This document shows, one piece after another, positions 8,658 through 17,492 of a stretch of DNA of 57,941 nucleotides. The position numbers and the translations under genes are program-made. The DNA is taken from positions 1-57,941 of the forward strand of contig CACJRQ010000007.1 of NCBI GenBank assembly GCA_902595885.1, written 5' to 3'. The notes beneath the pieces were generated by a model. The model saw only the letters and a list, made by a program, of their open reading frames with translations, was not told the DNA's origin and did no database searches. Each line of letters begins with the position of its first letter. The stretch's first letter is position 1. Origin of the DNA: an uncultured Pelagibacteraceae bacterium. Its GTDB lineage: Bacteria > Pseudomonadota > Alphaproteobacteria > Pelagibacterales > Pelagibacteraceae.

Positions 8658-9505
8658 TTAGACTTTCTTAAAATAAAAATAAAAATAAATCCTGTTATAT
8701 ACATGATTAATGCATAAGCAGCTGTCGGTATTGCGTATAATATATCAGTGCCAAAAATTTGTGTAGAAACGAATATAGCTAAAGTACCATTTTGTAATCC
8801 ACATTCTAAGGCAATACACCTCATTTGCTTAATCCCTGTGGTAAAAACTTTCGCGATGTAGTATGCAATAACCATCATCGATAAGTTTAATATTAAAGTA
8901 ATTAAACCAGCTTGCATTATAAAGCTAACTAAATTGTCTTTTTCTTCGTAAAACGCTGCGAAGAAGAAAATTACAAATAAAACAATATTAAGCTTGTTAA
9001 ATATTCCAACTTTAGATGCTATAAAATTTTCAGCAACTTTTCTGATAATCATTCCTAAAATTACAGGCACTGTTACAACTAAAAACATTTTTAGTGCTAT
9101 TCCTGTCATTGAAATATTTTGTGACATTTCTGTTATTCCAAGAAAATCTGCAGATGTAAAAATTATCAACGGAACTGTAATAATACTTAATAAACTAATT
9201 ACAGCTGTTAAAGATATTGATAACGCAACATCTCCGTCAGCAAATTTTGTCATAATATTAGACGTAACTCCACCTGGAGCTGCAGCTATGATCATAACCC
9301 CTATTGCTATTTCTGGCGGTGCTCTAAAAATTAAAATTAATATGTATGCTACAATTGGAAGAATTATTAATTGAGAAATAAAACCAACAATAAAATCTTT
9401 TGGTGTTTTTAATACTCTACCAAAATCTTCTAGTTTTAATCCTAGACCTAAGCCTAACATTATCAAAGCCAATATAATTGGCGCTATCTTAGTTACAACT
9501 TCCAA
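8654..9505 (-). CDS. Bile acid:sodium symporter family (BASS) transporter
   Basis: Secondary transporter of about 283 residues with nine or ten hydrophobic segments. Family signatures are GLGLKLEDF near the start, MIIAAAPGGVTSNIMTKFADGD (around residues 77-98) and ECGLQNGTLAIFV (around residues 233-245), which form the crossover and sodium-site regions. I choose the TTG at 9505 because the purine stretch AGGGGGGAGGGA ends six bases before it; an upstream TTG at 9526 would put that ribosome-binding site inside the gene. Transports organic anions in known cases; substrate here unknown. Single-gene unit. Confidence 0.88.
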   Translation of the reverse strand: MEVVTKIAPIILALIMLGLGLGLKLEDFGRVLKTPKDFIVGFISQLIILPIVAYILILIFRAPPEIAIGVMIIAAAPGGVTSNIMTKFADGDVALSISLTAVISLLSIITVPLIIFTSADFLGITEMSQNISMTGIALKMFLVVTVPVILGMIIRKVAENFIASKVGIFNKLNIVLFVIFFFAAFYEEKDNLVSFIMQAGLITLILNLSMMVIAYYIAKVFTTGIKQMRCIALECGLQNGTLAIFVSTQIFGTDILYAIPTAAYALIMYITGFIFIFILRKSN

Positions 9506-9511
9506 ATCTTT

Positions 9512-9523
9512 TCCCTCCCCCCT
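9512..9523 (-). promoter_or_regulatory. Ribosome-binding site deciding the BASS start
   Basis: The minus strand reads AGGGGGGAGGGA here, followed by AAAGAT and TTG. Spacing to the TTG at 9505 is right for initiation, which argues against the longer frame beginning at 9526. Confidence 0.6.
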
Positions 9524-9665
9524 CAAGAAAGAACAATTAACTATATATCATTTAATAAGATAAATAAATTTTAAACCTATAAGTGAATATCCAAATAAAA
9601 TAGTAACATTTTCCTGTATTTCATAATAAGTTTTTTAGAATAAATATAAACTTAGAGAGGAAATA

Positions 9666-10703
9666 ATGAAAAATCTTATTAAGATAGCATCTATTGTCCT
9701 TCTTTTTTCAATTACATTGTTTGGTCTTACAAACAAAGCTTCTGCTGCAAAATTAACTTTATATTGCAGTGTAGAAATCGATGTTTGTGAAATGCTTGAA
9801 CAAGCTTATGAAAAAGAGACAGGCACAAAAGTTGCAATGACAAGAGCAAGTAGTGGTGAAACTTTTGCGAAAATTAAAGCAGAAGGGTCTAATCCAAAAG
9901 GAGATGTTTGGTTTGGTGGAACAGGTGATCCACACTTAACAGCTGCTCAGGAAAATTTAACAGAAAAATATAAATCAAAACATTTCGATGATTTATTACC
10001 TGCAGCACAAAACCAAGCAAAAAATGCTGACTATAAATCTGTAGGGATTTATGTTGGTGCATTAGGTTTTGGATACAATAAAGATCTTTTAGCTAAAAAA
10101 GGTCTTCCAGCTCCAAAATCATGGATGGACTTAACAAAACCTATTTATAAAGGTGAAATCCAAGTAGCAAATCCTAATTCATCTGGAACTGCTTACACAA
10201 CTTTGGCTACAATTCTTCAAATTTTTGGAGAAGACAAAGGTTGGGATTACATGAAAAAACTTCATGCAAATATCAATACATACACAAAATCTGGTTCTGC
10301 TCCAATTAAAGCAACTGGAAGAGGTGAAAACTTAATTGGTATTTGTTTCCAACACGATGGTGTTAAACAAACAAAAAAAGGTTTGCCTGTTGTAACGGTA
10401 TCTCCTGCTGAGGGAACTGGTTATGAAGTTGGATCAATGAGTATTATTGCTGGTGCAAGAAATATGAAGGAAGCTAAAAAGTTTTATGACTGGGCATTAA
10501 GTCCTGCAATACAAACTATGGTTTTCACTTCAGGAAAATCTTTGCAAGTACCATCAAATACTAAAGCAAAAGCTGATCCTGATGCTCCAGATTTATCTAC
10601 AATTAACTTGATTGATTACAATTTTAAAGTTTATGGAGATAAAGCTACTAGAGCGAGCCTGTTATCCAAGTGGGATAACGATGTATCTGTAATTCCTAGA
10701 TAA
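9666..10703 (+). CDS. ABC transporter substrate-binding protein (AfuA/PhnS-like, ferric-family fold)
   Basis: Periplasmic binding protein of 345 residues with a signal peptide ending near residue 28 (NKASAA|KLTLYC). The start is supported by an AGAGAGGAAATA site. Motifs TRASSGETFAKI, GDVWFGGTGDPHL (near residue 79) and VANPNSSGTAYTTLA place it in the family that includes FbpA-type iron, AfuA sugar-phosphate and aminoethylphosphonate binders. I do not see the paired C-terminal-lobe tyrosines that chelate Fe3+, so iron is doubtful. First gene of an operon with a fused permease, ATPase, phosphate acyltransferase and HpsN-like dehydrogenase, which favours an organic substrate. Confidence 0.82.
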   Translation: MKNLIKIASIVLLFSITLFGLTNKASAAKLTLYCSVEIDVCEMLEQAYEKETGTKVAMTRASSGETFAKIKAEGSNPKGDVWFGGTGDPHLTAAQENLTEKYKSKHFDDLLPAAQNQAKNADYKSVGIYVGALGFGYNKDLLAKKGLPAPKSWMDLTKPIYKGEIQVANPNSSGTAYTTLATILQIFGEDKGWDYMKKLHANINTYTKSGSAPIKATGRGENLIGICFQHDGVKQTKKGLPVVTVSPAEGTGYEVGSMSIIAGARNMKEAKKFYDWALSPAIQTMVFTSGKSLQVPSNTKAKADPDAPDLSTINLIDYNFKVYGDKATRASLLSKWDNDVSVIPR

Positions 10704-10715
10704 TTTTAGGAATTA
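10690..10715 (+). promoter_or_regulatory. Hairpin enclosing the stop codon and the permease ribosome-binding site
   Basis: TAATTCCTA (10690-10698) pairs perfectly with TAGGAATTA (10707-10715), loop GATAATTT. The loop contains the binding-protein stop (10701-10703) and the right arm contains the only purine-rich site (TAGGA) in front of the ATG at 10716. A second small stem (GTTATCC/GGATAAC, 10661-10679) lies just upstream. Translation through the stop would be expected to melt the hairpin and expose the site; free RNA would hide it. Confidence 0.65.
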
Positions 10716-12914
10716 ATGAGAGGACTCGTTATCTGTTGGATGCTCATAGGAGGATTGGGCTTCCTAGTCTTTCCATGGTATGTGACAGGTGACGGGTTTT
10801 TCTCAATAAACTGGATACTAGAATATTCTTTAGAGGATTATGGTTCTGTATTACCTCAAGTATTTATAAATAAAAAATATTGGCTTTTACCAATATTACT
10901 TCCTCTAATTTTTCCTTTAGCAACATTTAAATTAAATCAGAACAATCCGATATATTCTAAAATTTTTTTATACTCAGGGTTAATTGGTTTTTTTTACTTT
11001 TTTCTGCAGGGATTTTCTATTGGTATAAGAGGATGGAATTTTGAAATTTTACAATCTATTTTTGGTGATGTAGAAAATCAATTTGGTGTTGGTTCAGGTG
11101 CAGTTTTAACTTGTTGTACATTTGTATTTTATATCACTCATGGTCTATCAGCACGTGGGTGGTTGAATGGGGATAATTTTATAGTTGGAAGTATAGGTAG
11201 TATTATAATTTTAGTTTCAACTTTTGTATTTTTTCCAATTTTCAGAATGTTTGCAGTTGCTTTTAAAGGTACCGAAGGTGGATATGAAATAAGTAATTTT
11301 TCAGACAAAATATTTAATAAAGGAATTTGGGGGCTAGATTGCCTTTACAGTGATTATGCTTGTGGTGTTTTTTGGAATACAGTTACTATGGGTACACTTA
11401 CTGCATTTTCATCAACAATTTTGGGGTTAGCTTTTGCTTTATTAGTTGCAAGAACTAGTTTCAGATTTAAAAGAACGATTAGAATATTATCGGTATTACC
11501 AATAATTACTCCACCATTTGTAATTGGATTAGCGATAATAATTTTATTTGGAAGAACCGGTGTTGTAAGTTCGTTTCTTGAATGGGGATTTGATATTGAA
11601 CCTTCTAGATGGATTTATGGTTTACCTGGAATATGGTTTGCCCAAACACTTGCTTTTACCCCTATTGCATTTTTAGTTTTAATTGGTGTTGTTGAAAGTG
11701 TTAGTCCATCTATGGAAGAGGCATCTCAAACCTTGAGGGCTTCTAAATGGCAAGTTTTTAAAACAGTTACCTTACCATTAATGAGACCTGGAATAGCAAA
11801 TGCGTTTCTACTTGGTTTTATAGAAAGTTTAGCAGACTTTGGTAACCCTTTAGTACTAGGAGCAGAATACGATGTATTATCTACTGAAATATTTTTTGCA
11901 ATTGTTGGCGCACAGTATGATGAAACTAAAGCAGCAATATTAGCTATGATTTTATTATCTGTTGTTCTAGTAGTATTTTATTTACAAAACCAATGGTTAG
12001 GAAAAAAATCCTATATTTCAATTTCAGGTAAAGGAGATAGTGGTGTTCATCCAGAACTTCCAAATAAAACAAAATGGGTAATTTATTCAACTGTGCTTCC
12101 GTGGGCTTTATTGACATTTATAATTTATGTAATGATCATGTTCGGTGGATTTGTAGAAATGTGGGGTGTTGATCATAGTTTTACGTTAAGACATTATATT
12201 GAAGCTTTTAGTGTTGATTGGGTAAAAGAGAGAGGTTTCTTATGGACAGGAACTGCTTGGAATTCCTTTAATACTACATTTACGATTGCTTTAATTTCCT
12301 CTTTACCGACTGCTGCAATAGGAATTTTAACTGCATATCTTCTAACAAGACACAAATTCAAAGGAAAAAATGCTTTTGAATTTGGTACGATGTTGAGCTT
12401 TGCAATACCTGGTAGTGTTATCGGTGTAAGTTACGTTTTTGCTTTTAATGTTCCTCCTCTTGAAATAACAGGAACTGGAATAATCTTAGTGATCGCATTT
12501 GTATTTAGAAATATGCCTGTTGGAGTTAGAGCAGGAATAGCTGCTATGAACCAGCTTGATCCACACTTAGATGAAGCTTCATCTACTTTAAACGCCTCTA
12601 GCGCCCAAACATTTAGGAATATAATACTTCCTTTGCTTAAGCCTGCAATTACAGCATCTTTAGTTTTTAGTTTTGTAAGAGCTATGACAGCAATTAGTGC
12701 TGTTATCTTCTTGGTAAGTGCAAATTATGACTTAGCTGTTTCATACATACTTGGTAGATTAGAAAATAATGACTATGGACTTGCAATAGTGTATTCATCT
12801 GCATTAATTGTAGTAATGTTGATTACAATTACTTTGATGCAATTAATAATAGGAAAACGTAAATTAGGAAGAAGAGATCAGGCAGCTGGAATTTTACAAG
12901 GAAATTTAGGATAA
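10716..12914 (+). CDS. ABC transporter permease, two fused membrane domains (FbpB type)
   Basis: 732 residues carrying two copies of the ABC permease domain, as in FbpB/AfuB. The first half has extra membrane segments (residues 1-170), then the first transport domain with EAA loop MEEASQTLRASKWQVFKTVTL (near residues 331-351). The second domain has EAA loop LDEASSTLNASSAQTFRNIIL (near 622-642). About a dozen or more membrane spans in total. One chain therefore supplies both halves of the channel. Overlaps the ATPase gene by one base (TAATG). Substrate depends on the binding protein upstream. Confidence 0.88.
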   Translation: MRGLVICWMLIGGLGFLVFPWYVTGDGFFSINWILEYSLEDYGSVLPQVFINKKYWLLPILLPLIFPLATFKLNQNNPIYSKIFLYSGLIGFFYFFLQGFSIGIRGWNFEILQSIFGDVENQFGVGSGAVLTCCTFVFYITHGLSARGWLNGDNFIVGSIGSIIILVSTFVFFPIFRMFAVAFKGTEGGYEISNFSDKIFNKGIWGLDCLYSDYACGVFWNTVTMGTLTAFSSTILGLAFALLVARTSFRFKRTIRILSVLPIITPPFVIGLAIIILFGRTGVVSSFLEWGFDIEPSRWIYGLPGIWFAQTLAFTPIAFLVLIGVVESVSPSMEEASQTLRASKWQVFKTVTLPLMRPGIANAFLLGFIESLADFGNPLVLGAEYDVLSTEIFFAIVGAQYDETKAAILAMILLSVVLVVFYLQNQWLGKKSYISISGKGDSGVHPELPNKTKWVIYSTVLPWALLTFIIYVMIMFGGFVEMWGVDHSFTLRHYIEAFSVDWVKERGFLWTGTAWNSFNTTFTIALISSLPTAAIGILTAYLLTRHKFKGKNAFEFGTMLSFAIPGSVIGVSYVFAFNVPPLEITGTGIILVIAFVFRNMPVGVRAGIAAMNQLDPHLDEASSTLNASSAQTFRNIILPLLKPAITASLVFSFVRAMTAISAVIFLVSANYDLAVSYILGRLENNDYGLAIVYSSALIVVMLITITLMQLIIGKRKLGRRDQAAGILQGNLG

Positions 12915-13969
12915 TGAAAAAAGCAGAAGTAAAGTTTGAAAATATAACAAAAAAATTTAATGAAACTACAGCGGTAGATAATGTTAGCTGTAAATTTGAA
13001 GCTGGAACTTTAACTACTTTACTTGGTCCATCTGGTTGTGGAAAAACTACTTCACTAAGAATTATTGCAGGTCTAGAAAGAGCTACAAGTGGTAAAATAT
13101 TAGTAGATGATGAAGACGTAACATTATTGCCTGCAACTGACAGAGATGTATCAATGGTATTTCAATCTTATGCTTTGTTTCCACACATGAGTGTAATTGA
13201 AAATGTTTCGTATGGCTTAAAAATGGTCAATGTAAATAAGGAAGAATATATTCAAAAATCTTTAGAAACTCTAAAATTGGTAAATTTAGAGGGGTATGAA
13301 AACAGGATGCCATCAGAACTATCTGGTGGACAGCAGCAAAGGGTTGCAGTTGCAAGAGCAATTGTGTTGGAGCCAAAAGTACTGCTTTTTGATGAACCTC
13401 TTTCTAACTTAGATGCAAAATTAAGAAGACAAGTAAGAGAAGATATTAGAGAAATTCAACAAAAATTAGGAGTTACAACTATTTATGTAACCCATGATCA
13501 AGAAGAAGCGTTAGCTATTTCTGATAAAGTTATTGTGATGAATAATGCAGTCATCGCCCAAGAAGGTAGTCCAAAAGATCTTTATAATTTTCCACAAAAT
13601 AAATTTGTAGCTAATTTTATTGGTGATGCGAATGTTGTAAAAGCAGAAATATTAAATAAACAATCAAACTCTTATGATTTAAAAATAGCTGAAATGAAAA
13701 TTAAAGTTCAGAGCGATAAAGAATTAGGAGAAACTGTCTCTGTAGCACTTAGACCTGAAAAAATTTCAATAAACAAAGATAAAAAAGAAAATTCTATTCA
13801 TGCAACTGTAAATAATGCATCATTTGTTGGAAACAGCTATCAATACATATTAAATTCAAACGCTGGGAAACTTTTTGTAATTTCTGGAGAAACAAATGAC
13901 ACATTTAAAGTTGGAGAAGAGGTCTTTTTGAGTATAAATGACAAAGAAGTAAAAATTCTTAACGATTAA
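12914..13969 (+). CDS. ABC transporter ATP-binding protein (PotA/FbpC type)
   Basis: 351-residue ATPase energising the fused permease. Walker A GPSGCGKTTS (near residue 38), Q-loop VFQSYALFPHM, signature LSGGQQQRVAVARA (near 134), Walker B VLLFDEPLSNLDAKL and switch histidine YVTHDQEEALAIS are all intact. The C-terminal about 110 residues form a TOBE-type regulatory domain (SVALRPEKISI). Translationally coupled to the permease; five bases separate it from the next gene. Confidence 0.93.
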   Translation: MKKAEVKFENITKKFNETTAVDNVSCKFEAGTLTTLLGPSGCGKTTSLRIIAGLERATSGKILVDDEDVTLLPATDRDVSMVFQSYALFPHMSVIENVSYGLKMVNVNKEEYIQKSLETLKLVNLEGYENRMPSELSGGQQQRVAVARAIVLEPKVLLFDEPLSNLDAKLRRQVREDIREIQQKLGVTTIYVTHDQEEALAISDKVIVMNNAVIAQEGSPKDLYNFPQNKFVANFIGDANVVKAEILNKQSNSYDLKIAEMKIKVQSDKELGETVSVALRPEKISINKDKKENSIHATVNNASFVGNSYQYILNSNAGKLFVISGETNDTFKVGEEVFLSINDKEVKILND

Positions 13970-13974
13970 ATATT

Positions 13975-14886
13975 ATGCTCTCAAGTAAAGAAATTGTATG
14001 CCCAAATAACCTTCTAGATTTAGCTCACAAAAAAAAAGGTGTTAAAGTAGCTGTTGTTAATGCTGGAAAACCACTTCCAATGCTATCTATTCAAGATGCA
14101 GTAAATGAAAATTTAATTGAACCAATTTTTATTGGTCATGACGTAGAAATACAAAAATGTGCTGAAGATATTGGTTGGGATATTTCTAAATATGAACTTA
14201 TTCATGAACCAGTAGAAAATGATACTGCTAAAATTGCTGCTAAACTTGCAAGTGAAGATAAAGTTAAAATAATTGTTAAAGGACACATTCATACAGATAT
14301 TTTAATGAAAGAGGTTTTAAAACGTGAATATAATTTGTTAGGTAAAACAAGACTAAGTCATATTTGGCATATGAGCATTGGCAAAGATGACAAACCTTTA
14401 ATAATTACTGATGGAGCATTAAATGTTTTACCTAATATAAAAACTAAAATGCATATCTTGAAAAATGTAATAAATTTTTCACACAGGATAGGAATTGAAA
14501 GACCAAAAATATCTGTATTATCGGCTACAGAGGAAGTTTTAGAGAGTGTTCCAAGTTCCGTTGAAGCTGCAGAGATTACAAAATTAGCGAAAAAAGAAAA
14601 TTTAAATGCTGATGTATTTGGACCTTTAGCATTTGATAATAGTATTTCAAAAAAATCTGCTGGAATAAAAGGTATTAAAAATACAGTTGCAGGTGAGGCA
14701 GATGTATTATTAGTGCCAAGTGTTGAGGCAGGTAATGCCTTGGTTAAAATGCTTATATACTTTAGTGGCGCATGTGCTGCAGGAGTAGTAGTGGGTGGAA
14801 AAGTGCCAGTCGTAATAACTAGTAGATCTGATGAGGCTCAAGCACGGTTAGCTTCAATTGCAGCTGCAGTAGTCGCTTTAGACTAA
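13975..14886 (+). CDS. Phosphate acetyl/butyryltransferase-family enzyme
   Basis: 303 residues, cytoplasmic. It belongs to the Pta/Ptb family, which exchanges CoA and phosphate on short acyl groups (acyl-CoA + Pi to acyl-phosphate + CoA). Features supporting this are the start region ICPNNLL-type segment, IKGHIHTDILMKEVL (near residues 102-115), and the C-terminal glycine-rich GACAAGVVVGGKVPVVITSRSDEA region typical of the active site. Length matches the short Pta/Ptb form. In sulfonate and aminoethylphosphonate pathways a Pta captures acetyl phosphate, which may explain its place beside an importer and an HpsN-like dehydrogenase; that link is inferred. Confidence 0.8.
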   Translation: MLSSKEIVCPNNLLDLAHKKKGVKVAVVNAGKPLPMLSIQDAVNENLIEPIFIGHDVEIQKCAEDIGWDISKYELIHEPVENDTAKIAAKLASEDKVKIIVKGHIHTDILMKEVLKREYNLLGKTRLSHIWHMSIGKDDKPLIITDGALNVLPNIKTKMHILKNVINFSHRIGIERPKISVLSATEEVLESVPSSVEAAEITKLAKKENLNADVFGPLAFDNSISKKSAGIKGIKNTVAGEADVLLVPSVEAGNALVKMLIYFSGACAAGVVVGGKVPVVITSRSDEAQARLASIAAAVVALD

Positions 14887-14896
14887 ATGTTTCATT

Positions 14897-14914
14897 GAAT
14901 TTCAAAAGAAATTC
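14897..14914 (+). promoter_or_regulatory. Small hairpin before the HpsN-like gene
   Basis: GAATTTC and GAAATTC form a perfect 7-pair stem with an AAAA loop in the 60-base gap between the acyltransferase and the dehydrogenase. No U-tract follows, so it is more likely an mRNA processing or stability element than a terminator. Confidence 0.4.
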
Positions 14915-14946
14915 ATTTAAATAAAGTGAAATTTTAAAGGAGAGAA

Positions 14947-16233
14947 ATGGCAATTACATACCTAAAAAAATCACCAAAAACATCATCAACTGACGACACA
15001 AAAACAAGAGAAATAGTAGAAAATATTCTCAAAGATATTGAAACTAGTAAAGAAGAAGGATGTAAGGAGCTTTCGAAAAAATTTGATAAATATGAAGGTG
15101 ATGTAATTGTTTCAAAAGAAAAAATTGAAGAAATAAAAAAAAATTTAGATCAAAAAACTAAAGATGATATTCAGTTCTCTCATGAAAGAGTTAGAAAATT
15201 TGCTGAAGCACAATTAAAAAATTATGGTCAAGACTTTGAAGTTGAGTTATCTGACGGTTTATTTGCTGGTCAAAAACTTATTCCTGTAAACACAGCAGGT
15301 TGTTATGTGCCTGCAGGAAGATATGCTCATATAGCTTCAGCCGTGATGAGTGTAACAACAGCAAAAGTAGCTGGTGTTAAAAATATTTTAGTTTGTAGTT
15401 CACCTAAACCTGGAGTTGGAGTACATCCATCAATTGTTTATACAGCTGACTTATGTGGGGCTGATGTAATAATGAATTTAGGTGGTGTGCAAGCCATTGC
15501 GGCAATGACCAATGGTTTATTTGGAAATGCTCCTGCAGATATTTTGGTTGGACCTGGAAACCAATTCGTTGCTGAAGCAAAAAGAATTTTATTTGGAAAA
15601 GTTGGTATAGATTTATTTGCTGGTCCAACAGAAATTGCAGTTATTGCAGACGAGACAGCAGATCCTGAAATGGTTGCATATGATTTGGTTGGACAAGCAG
15701 AACACGGTTACAATTCTCCAGCATGGTTATTTACTAAAAGCAAAAAAGTTGCGGACTATGTTATGCAAAGGGTTCCAGAATTAATTGCAGATTTACCAGA
15801 TCTTCCAAGAGAAAATTCAGGTGCTGCATGGAGAGATTATGGTGAAGTTATTCTTTGTGATACGGATGAAGAGATCGCTAAAGTTAGTGATGAATACGCT
15901 CCAGAACATTTGGAGGTTCAAACTAAAAATTTACAATGGTACCACGACAGATTAAAAAATTATGGATCTTTATTTATTGGTGAAGAAACAACAGTTGCTT
16001 ATGGTGACAAATGTTCAGGAACTAACCACATTTTACCAACAAAAGGCGCTGGTAGATACACGGGTGGTTTGTTTGTTGGAAAATTTATTAAAACATTAAG
16101 TTTTCAAAGAATGAGTAAGGCAGCTACAAAAGAAGTTGGTGCTGCTTGTGCAAGAATTTCTAGATACGAAGGAATGGAAGCACATGCCAGAACAGGTGAT
16201 GTAAGATTAAGAAAATACGGTTTTTCTAATTAG
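14947..16233 (+). CDS. hpsN: Sulfopropanediol dehydrogenase-like (HpsN) member of the histidinol dehydrogenase family
   Basis: 428 residues, NAD- and zinc-dependent four-electron alcohol dehydrogenase fold. HisD-type zinc ligands are conserved: Gln and His in VGQAEHG, Asp in YGDKCSGTNHILPT and His in EAHARTGDVR. The phrases AGCYVPAGRYAHIASAVMS and TGGLFVGKFIKTLS resemble HpsN (2,3-dihydroxypropane-1-sulfonate to sulfolactate) more than true HisD. No other histidine gene is nearby and the upstream genes are an importer and a Pta, so a catabolic role is favoured. Start supported by AAAGGAGAGAA. The stop overlaps the convergent hydrolase gene by four bases. Substrate is not proven. Confidence 0.72.
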   Translation: MAITYLKKSPKTSSTDDTKTREIVENILKDIETSKEEGCKELSKKFDKYEGDVIVSKEKIEEIKKNLDQKTKDDIQFSHERVRKFAEAQLKNYGQDFEVELSDGLFAGQKLIPVNTAGCYVPAGRYAHIASAVMSVTTAKVAGVKNILVCSSPKPGVGVHPSIVYTADLCGADVIMNLGGVQAIAAMTNGLFGNAPADILVGPGNQFVAEAKRILFGKVGIDLFAGPTEIAVIADETADPEMVAYDLVGQAEHGYNSPAWLFTKSKKVADYVMQRVPELIADLPDLPRENSGAAWRDYGEVILCDTDEEIAKVSDEYAPEHLEVQTKNLQWYHDRLKNYGSLFIGEETTVAYGDKCSGTNHILPTKGAGRYTGGLFVGKFIKTLSFQRMSKAATKEVGAACARISRYEGMEAHARTGDVRLRKYGFSN

Positions 16234-17492
16234 TAATTACTTAATTTTAAATCTAAATAAAGAGCTGCTGACCAAGAAAAGTTTTTTGCTCCCATAGGTT
16301 GACCATTCTTACAACTGAAATATTCAAAAAAACCTTTTTTTTCTAACATTTGGATAGTTTTATTTTTTATTTTATCAGAAAATAACTTATCTTTGCTTTT
16401 TAGTCCTTTATAAATAAACCAATTACAATTAATCCACACAGGACCTCTCCAGTATCTTTTCTCCTCAAAACTTTTATGATTTGGTTTAATTGATGAAAAA
16501 AAATATTTTTCTTTTGAATTATGTTTTTTTAGATTTTGAATTAATTTTTTGTTAACTTTGTCATTATTTAAATCAGCAAATAAAACAAAATAATTAGTTA
16601 TTGATGGAATGTAAATTTTTTTATTATTTTTTAAATCTTTTGAAAAAAAAGTTTTTCTTTTTTTGTCATATAATTTGAGAAAATTTTTTTCTGTAAGTTT
16701 TATATAATTATCTATTTTAGTTTTATTAAAACCAAAGGTATCTAATAAAGAAACGAGATCTTTATTTGCTTTTAGAAATATAGAATTAAAACCTACATCT
16801 ACTACATTAAAAAAAGATGATTTATAAACTTTTTTTGGATTATATTTTATTTTTCTTAAATTATTTTTTATTGTAACATACCTATCATAATCTACATCAA
16901 GTGGTCTAAAATCCGGATTTACAACCTTATTATCAGCTCTTTTATATTTTATATTTTTTTCAATTTTTACTTTATTCATAGGTTCATCCCATATAGGAGA
17001 ATTATCGTATCCACTTTCCCAAGGATGTAAAATAGACACTAAACCAGTTTTTTTTGGATCTCTAAATTTAATAAACCATTCATGAAATTTTTTAATTTTT
17101 TTAATTATTTTTTTAATATTTAACAATTGGGTTTTATTGATTTTATTTTTATTGAAAATTTCTTTTAAAATTGTTGCTAATATTGGTGGTTGAGTTATTC
17201 CAGATGAGTGGATCTTATTACCACAATTCCATGCTGTATAATTTGGGTAGTAATTTGTTTTTGTGTTATGAAATAAAATATGAGGGACCATTCCATCCTT
17301 CCATTGTCCATCTAACAATGTATTTATTTCTTTTAATGCAAAGTTTAAATTAAAATAAGAATATCCTAAAGCTATAAAGCCAGAGTCCCAATTCCACTGA
17401 GCAGGATAAAGTTTGTTGTTAGTTGGTAAAGTATAACCCTTTCTTCTATTACCAAGTAAAGTTTTTTTTGCTCTATTAATTGAAACTTTCAT
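16230..17492 (-). CDS. GH63-like glycoside hydrolase (mannosylglycerate/glucosylglycerate hydrolase type)
   Basis: 420 residues with the (alpha/alpha)6-barrel sequence pattern of GH63/GH37-like hydrolases: YPAQWNWDSGFIALGYSYF (residues 29-47), DGQWKDGMVPHILFH, HPWESGYDNSPIWDEP (156-171) and RYWRGPVWINCNWFIY. By analogy with bacterial mannosylglycerate hydrolase, D163 in SGYDNSP is the likely acid and E390 in FFEYFSCKNGQPMG the likely base. No signal peptide, so it acts in the cytoplasm after uptake. It is the last gene of a sugar ABC-transporter operon and overlaps the permease by one base (TAATG). The substrate is probably a small alpha-glycoside such as glucosylglycerate, mannosylglycerate, glucosylglycerol or trehalose. 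Confidence 0.75.
   Translation of the reverse strand: MKVSINRAKKTLLGNRRKGYTLPTNNKLYPAQWNWDSGFIALGYSYFNLNFALKEINTLLDGQWKDGMVPHILFHNTKTNYYPNYTAWNCGNKIHSSGITQPPILATILKEIFNKNKINKTQLLNIKKIIKKIKKFHEWFIKFRDPKKTGLVSILHPWESGYDNSPIWDEPMNKVKIEKNIKYKRADNKVVNPDFRPLDVDYDRYVTIKNNLRKIKYNPKKVYKSSFFNVVDVGFNSIFLKANKDLVSLLDTFGFNKTKIDNYIKLTEKNFLKLYDKKRKTFFSKDLKNNKKIYIPSITNYFVLFADLNNDKVNKKLIQNLKKHNSKEKYFFSSIKPNHKSFEEKRYWRGPVWINCNWFIYKGLKSKDKLFSDKIKNKTIQMLEKKGFFEYFSCKNGQPMGAKNFSWSAALYLDLKLSNY

Noticed and set aside
8994-9374. 126-residue open frame on the + strand opposite the BASS transporter
   Set aside because: It lies wholly inside a clear transporter gene in the opposite strand, has no ribosome-binding site and a composition expected of an antisense shadow. 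Similar shadows elsewhere (for example 15404-15628, 20088-20651, 24244-24600, 39179-39517) were dropped for the same reason.
9666-13969. Ferric iron ABC transporter
   Set aside because: The fold family and fused permease are iron-like, but the paired iron-chelating tyrosines are not seen in the binding protein and the operon continues into carbon-metabolism enzymes.
14947-16233. Histidinol dehydrogenase of histidine biosynthesis (HisD)
   Set aside because: The fold and zinc ligands fit HisD, but sequence phrases resemble HpsN, no other his gene adjoins it, and the operon is an importer with a Pta. I kept the HpsN-like label with reduced confidence.
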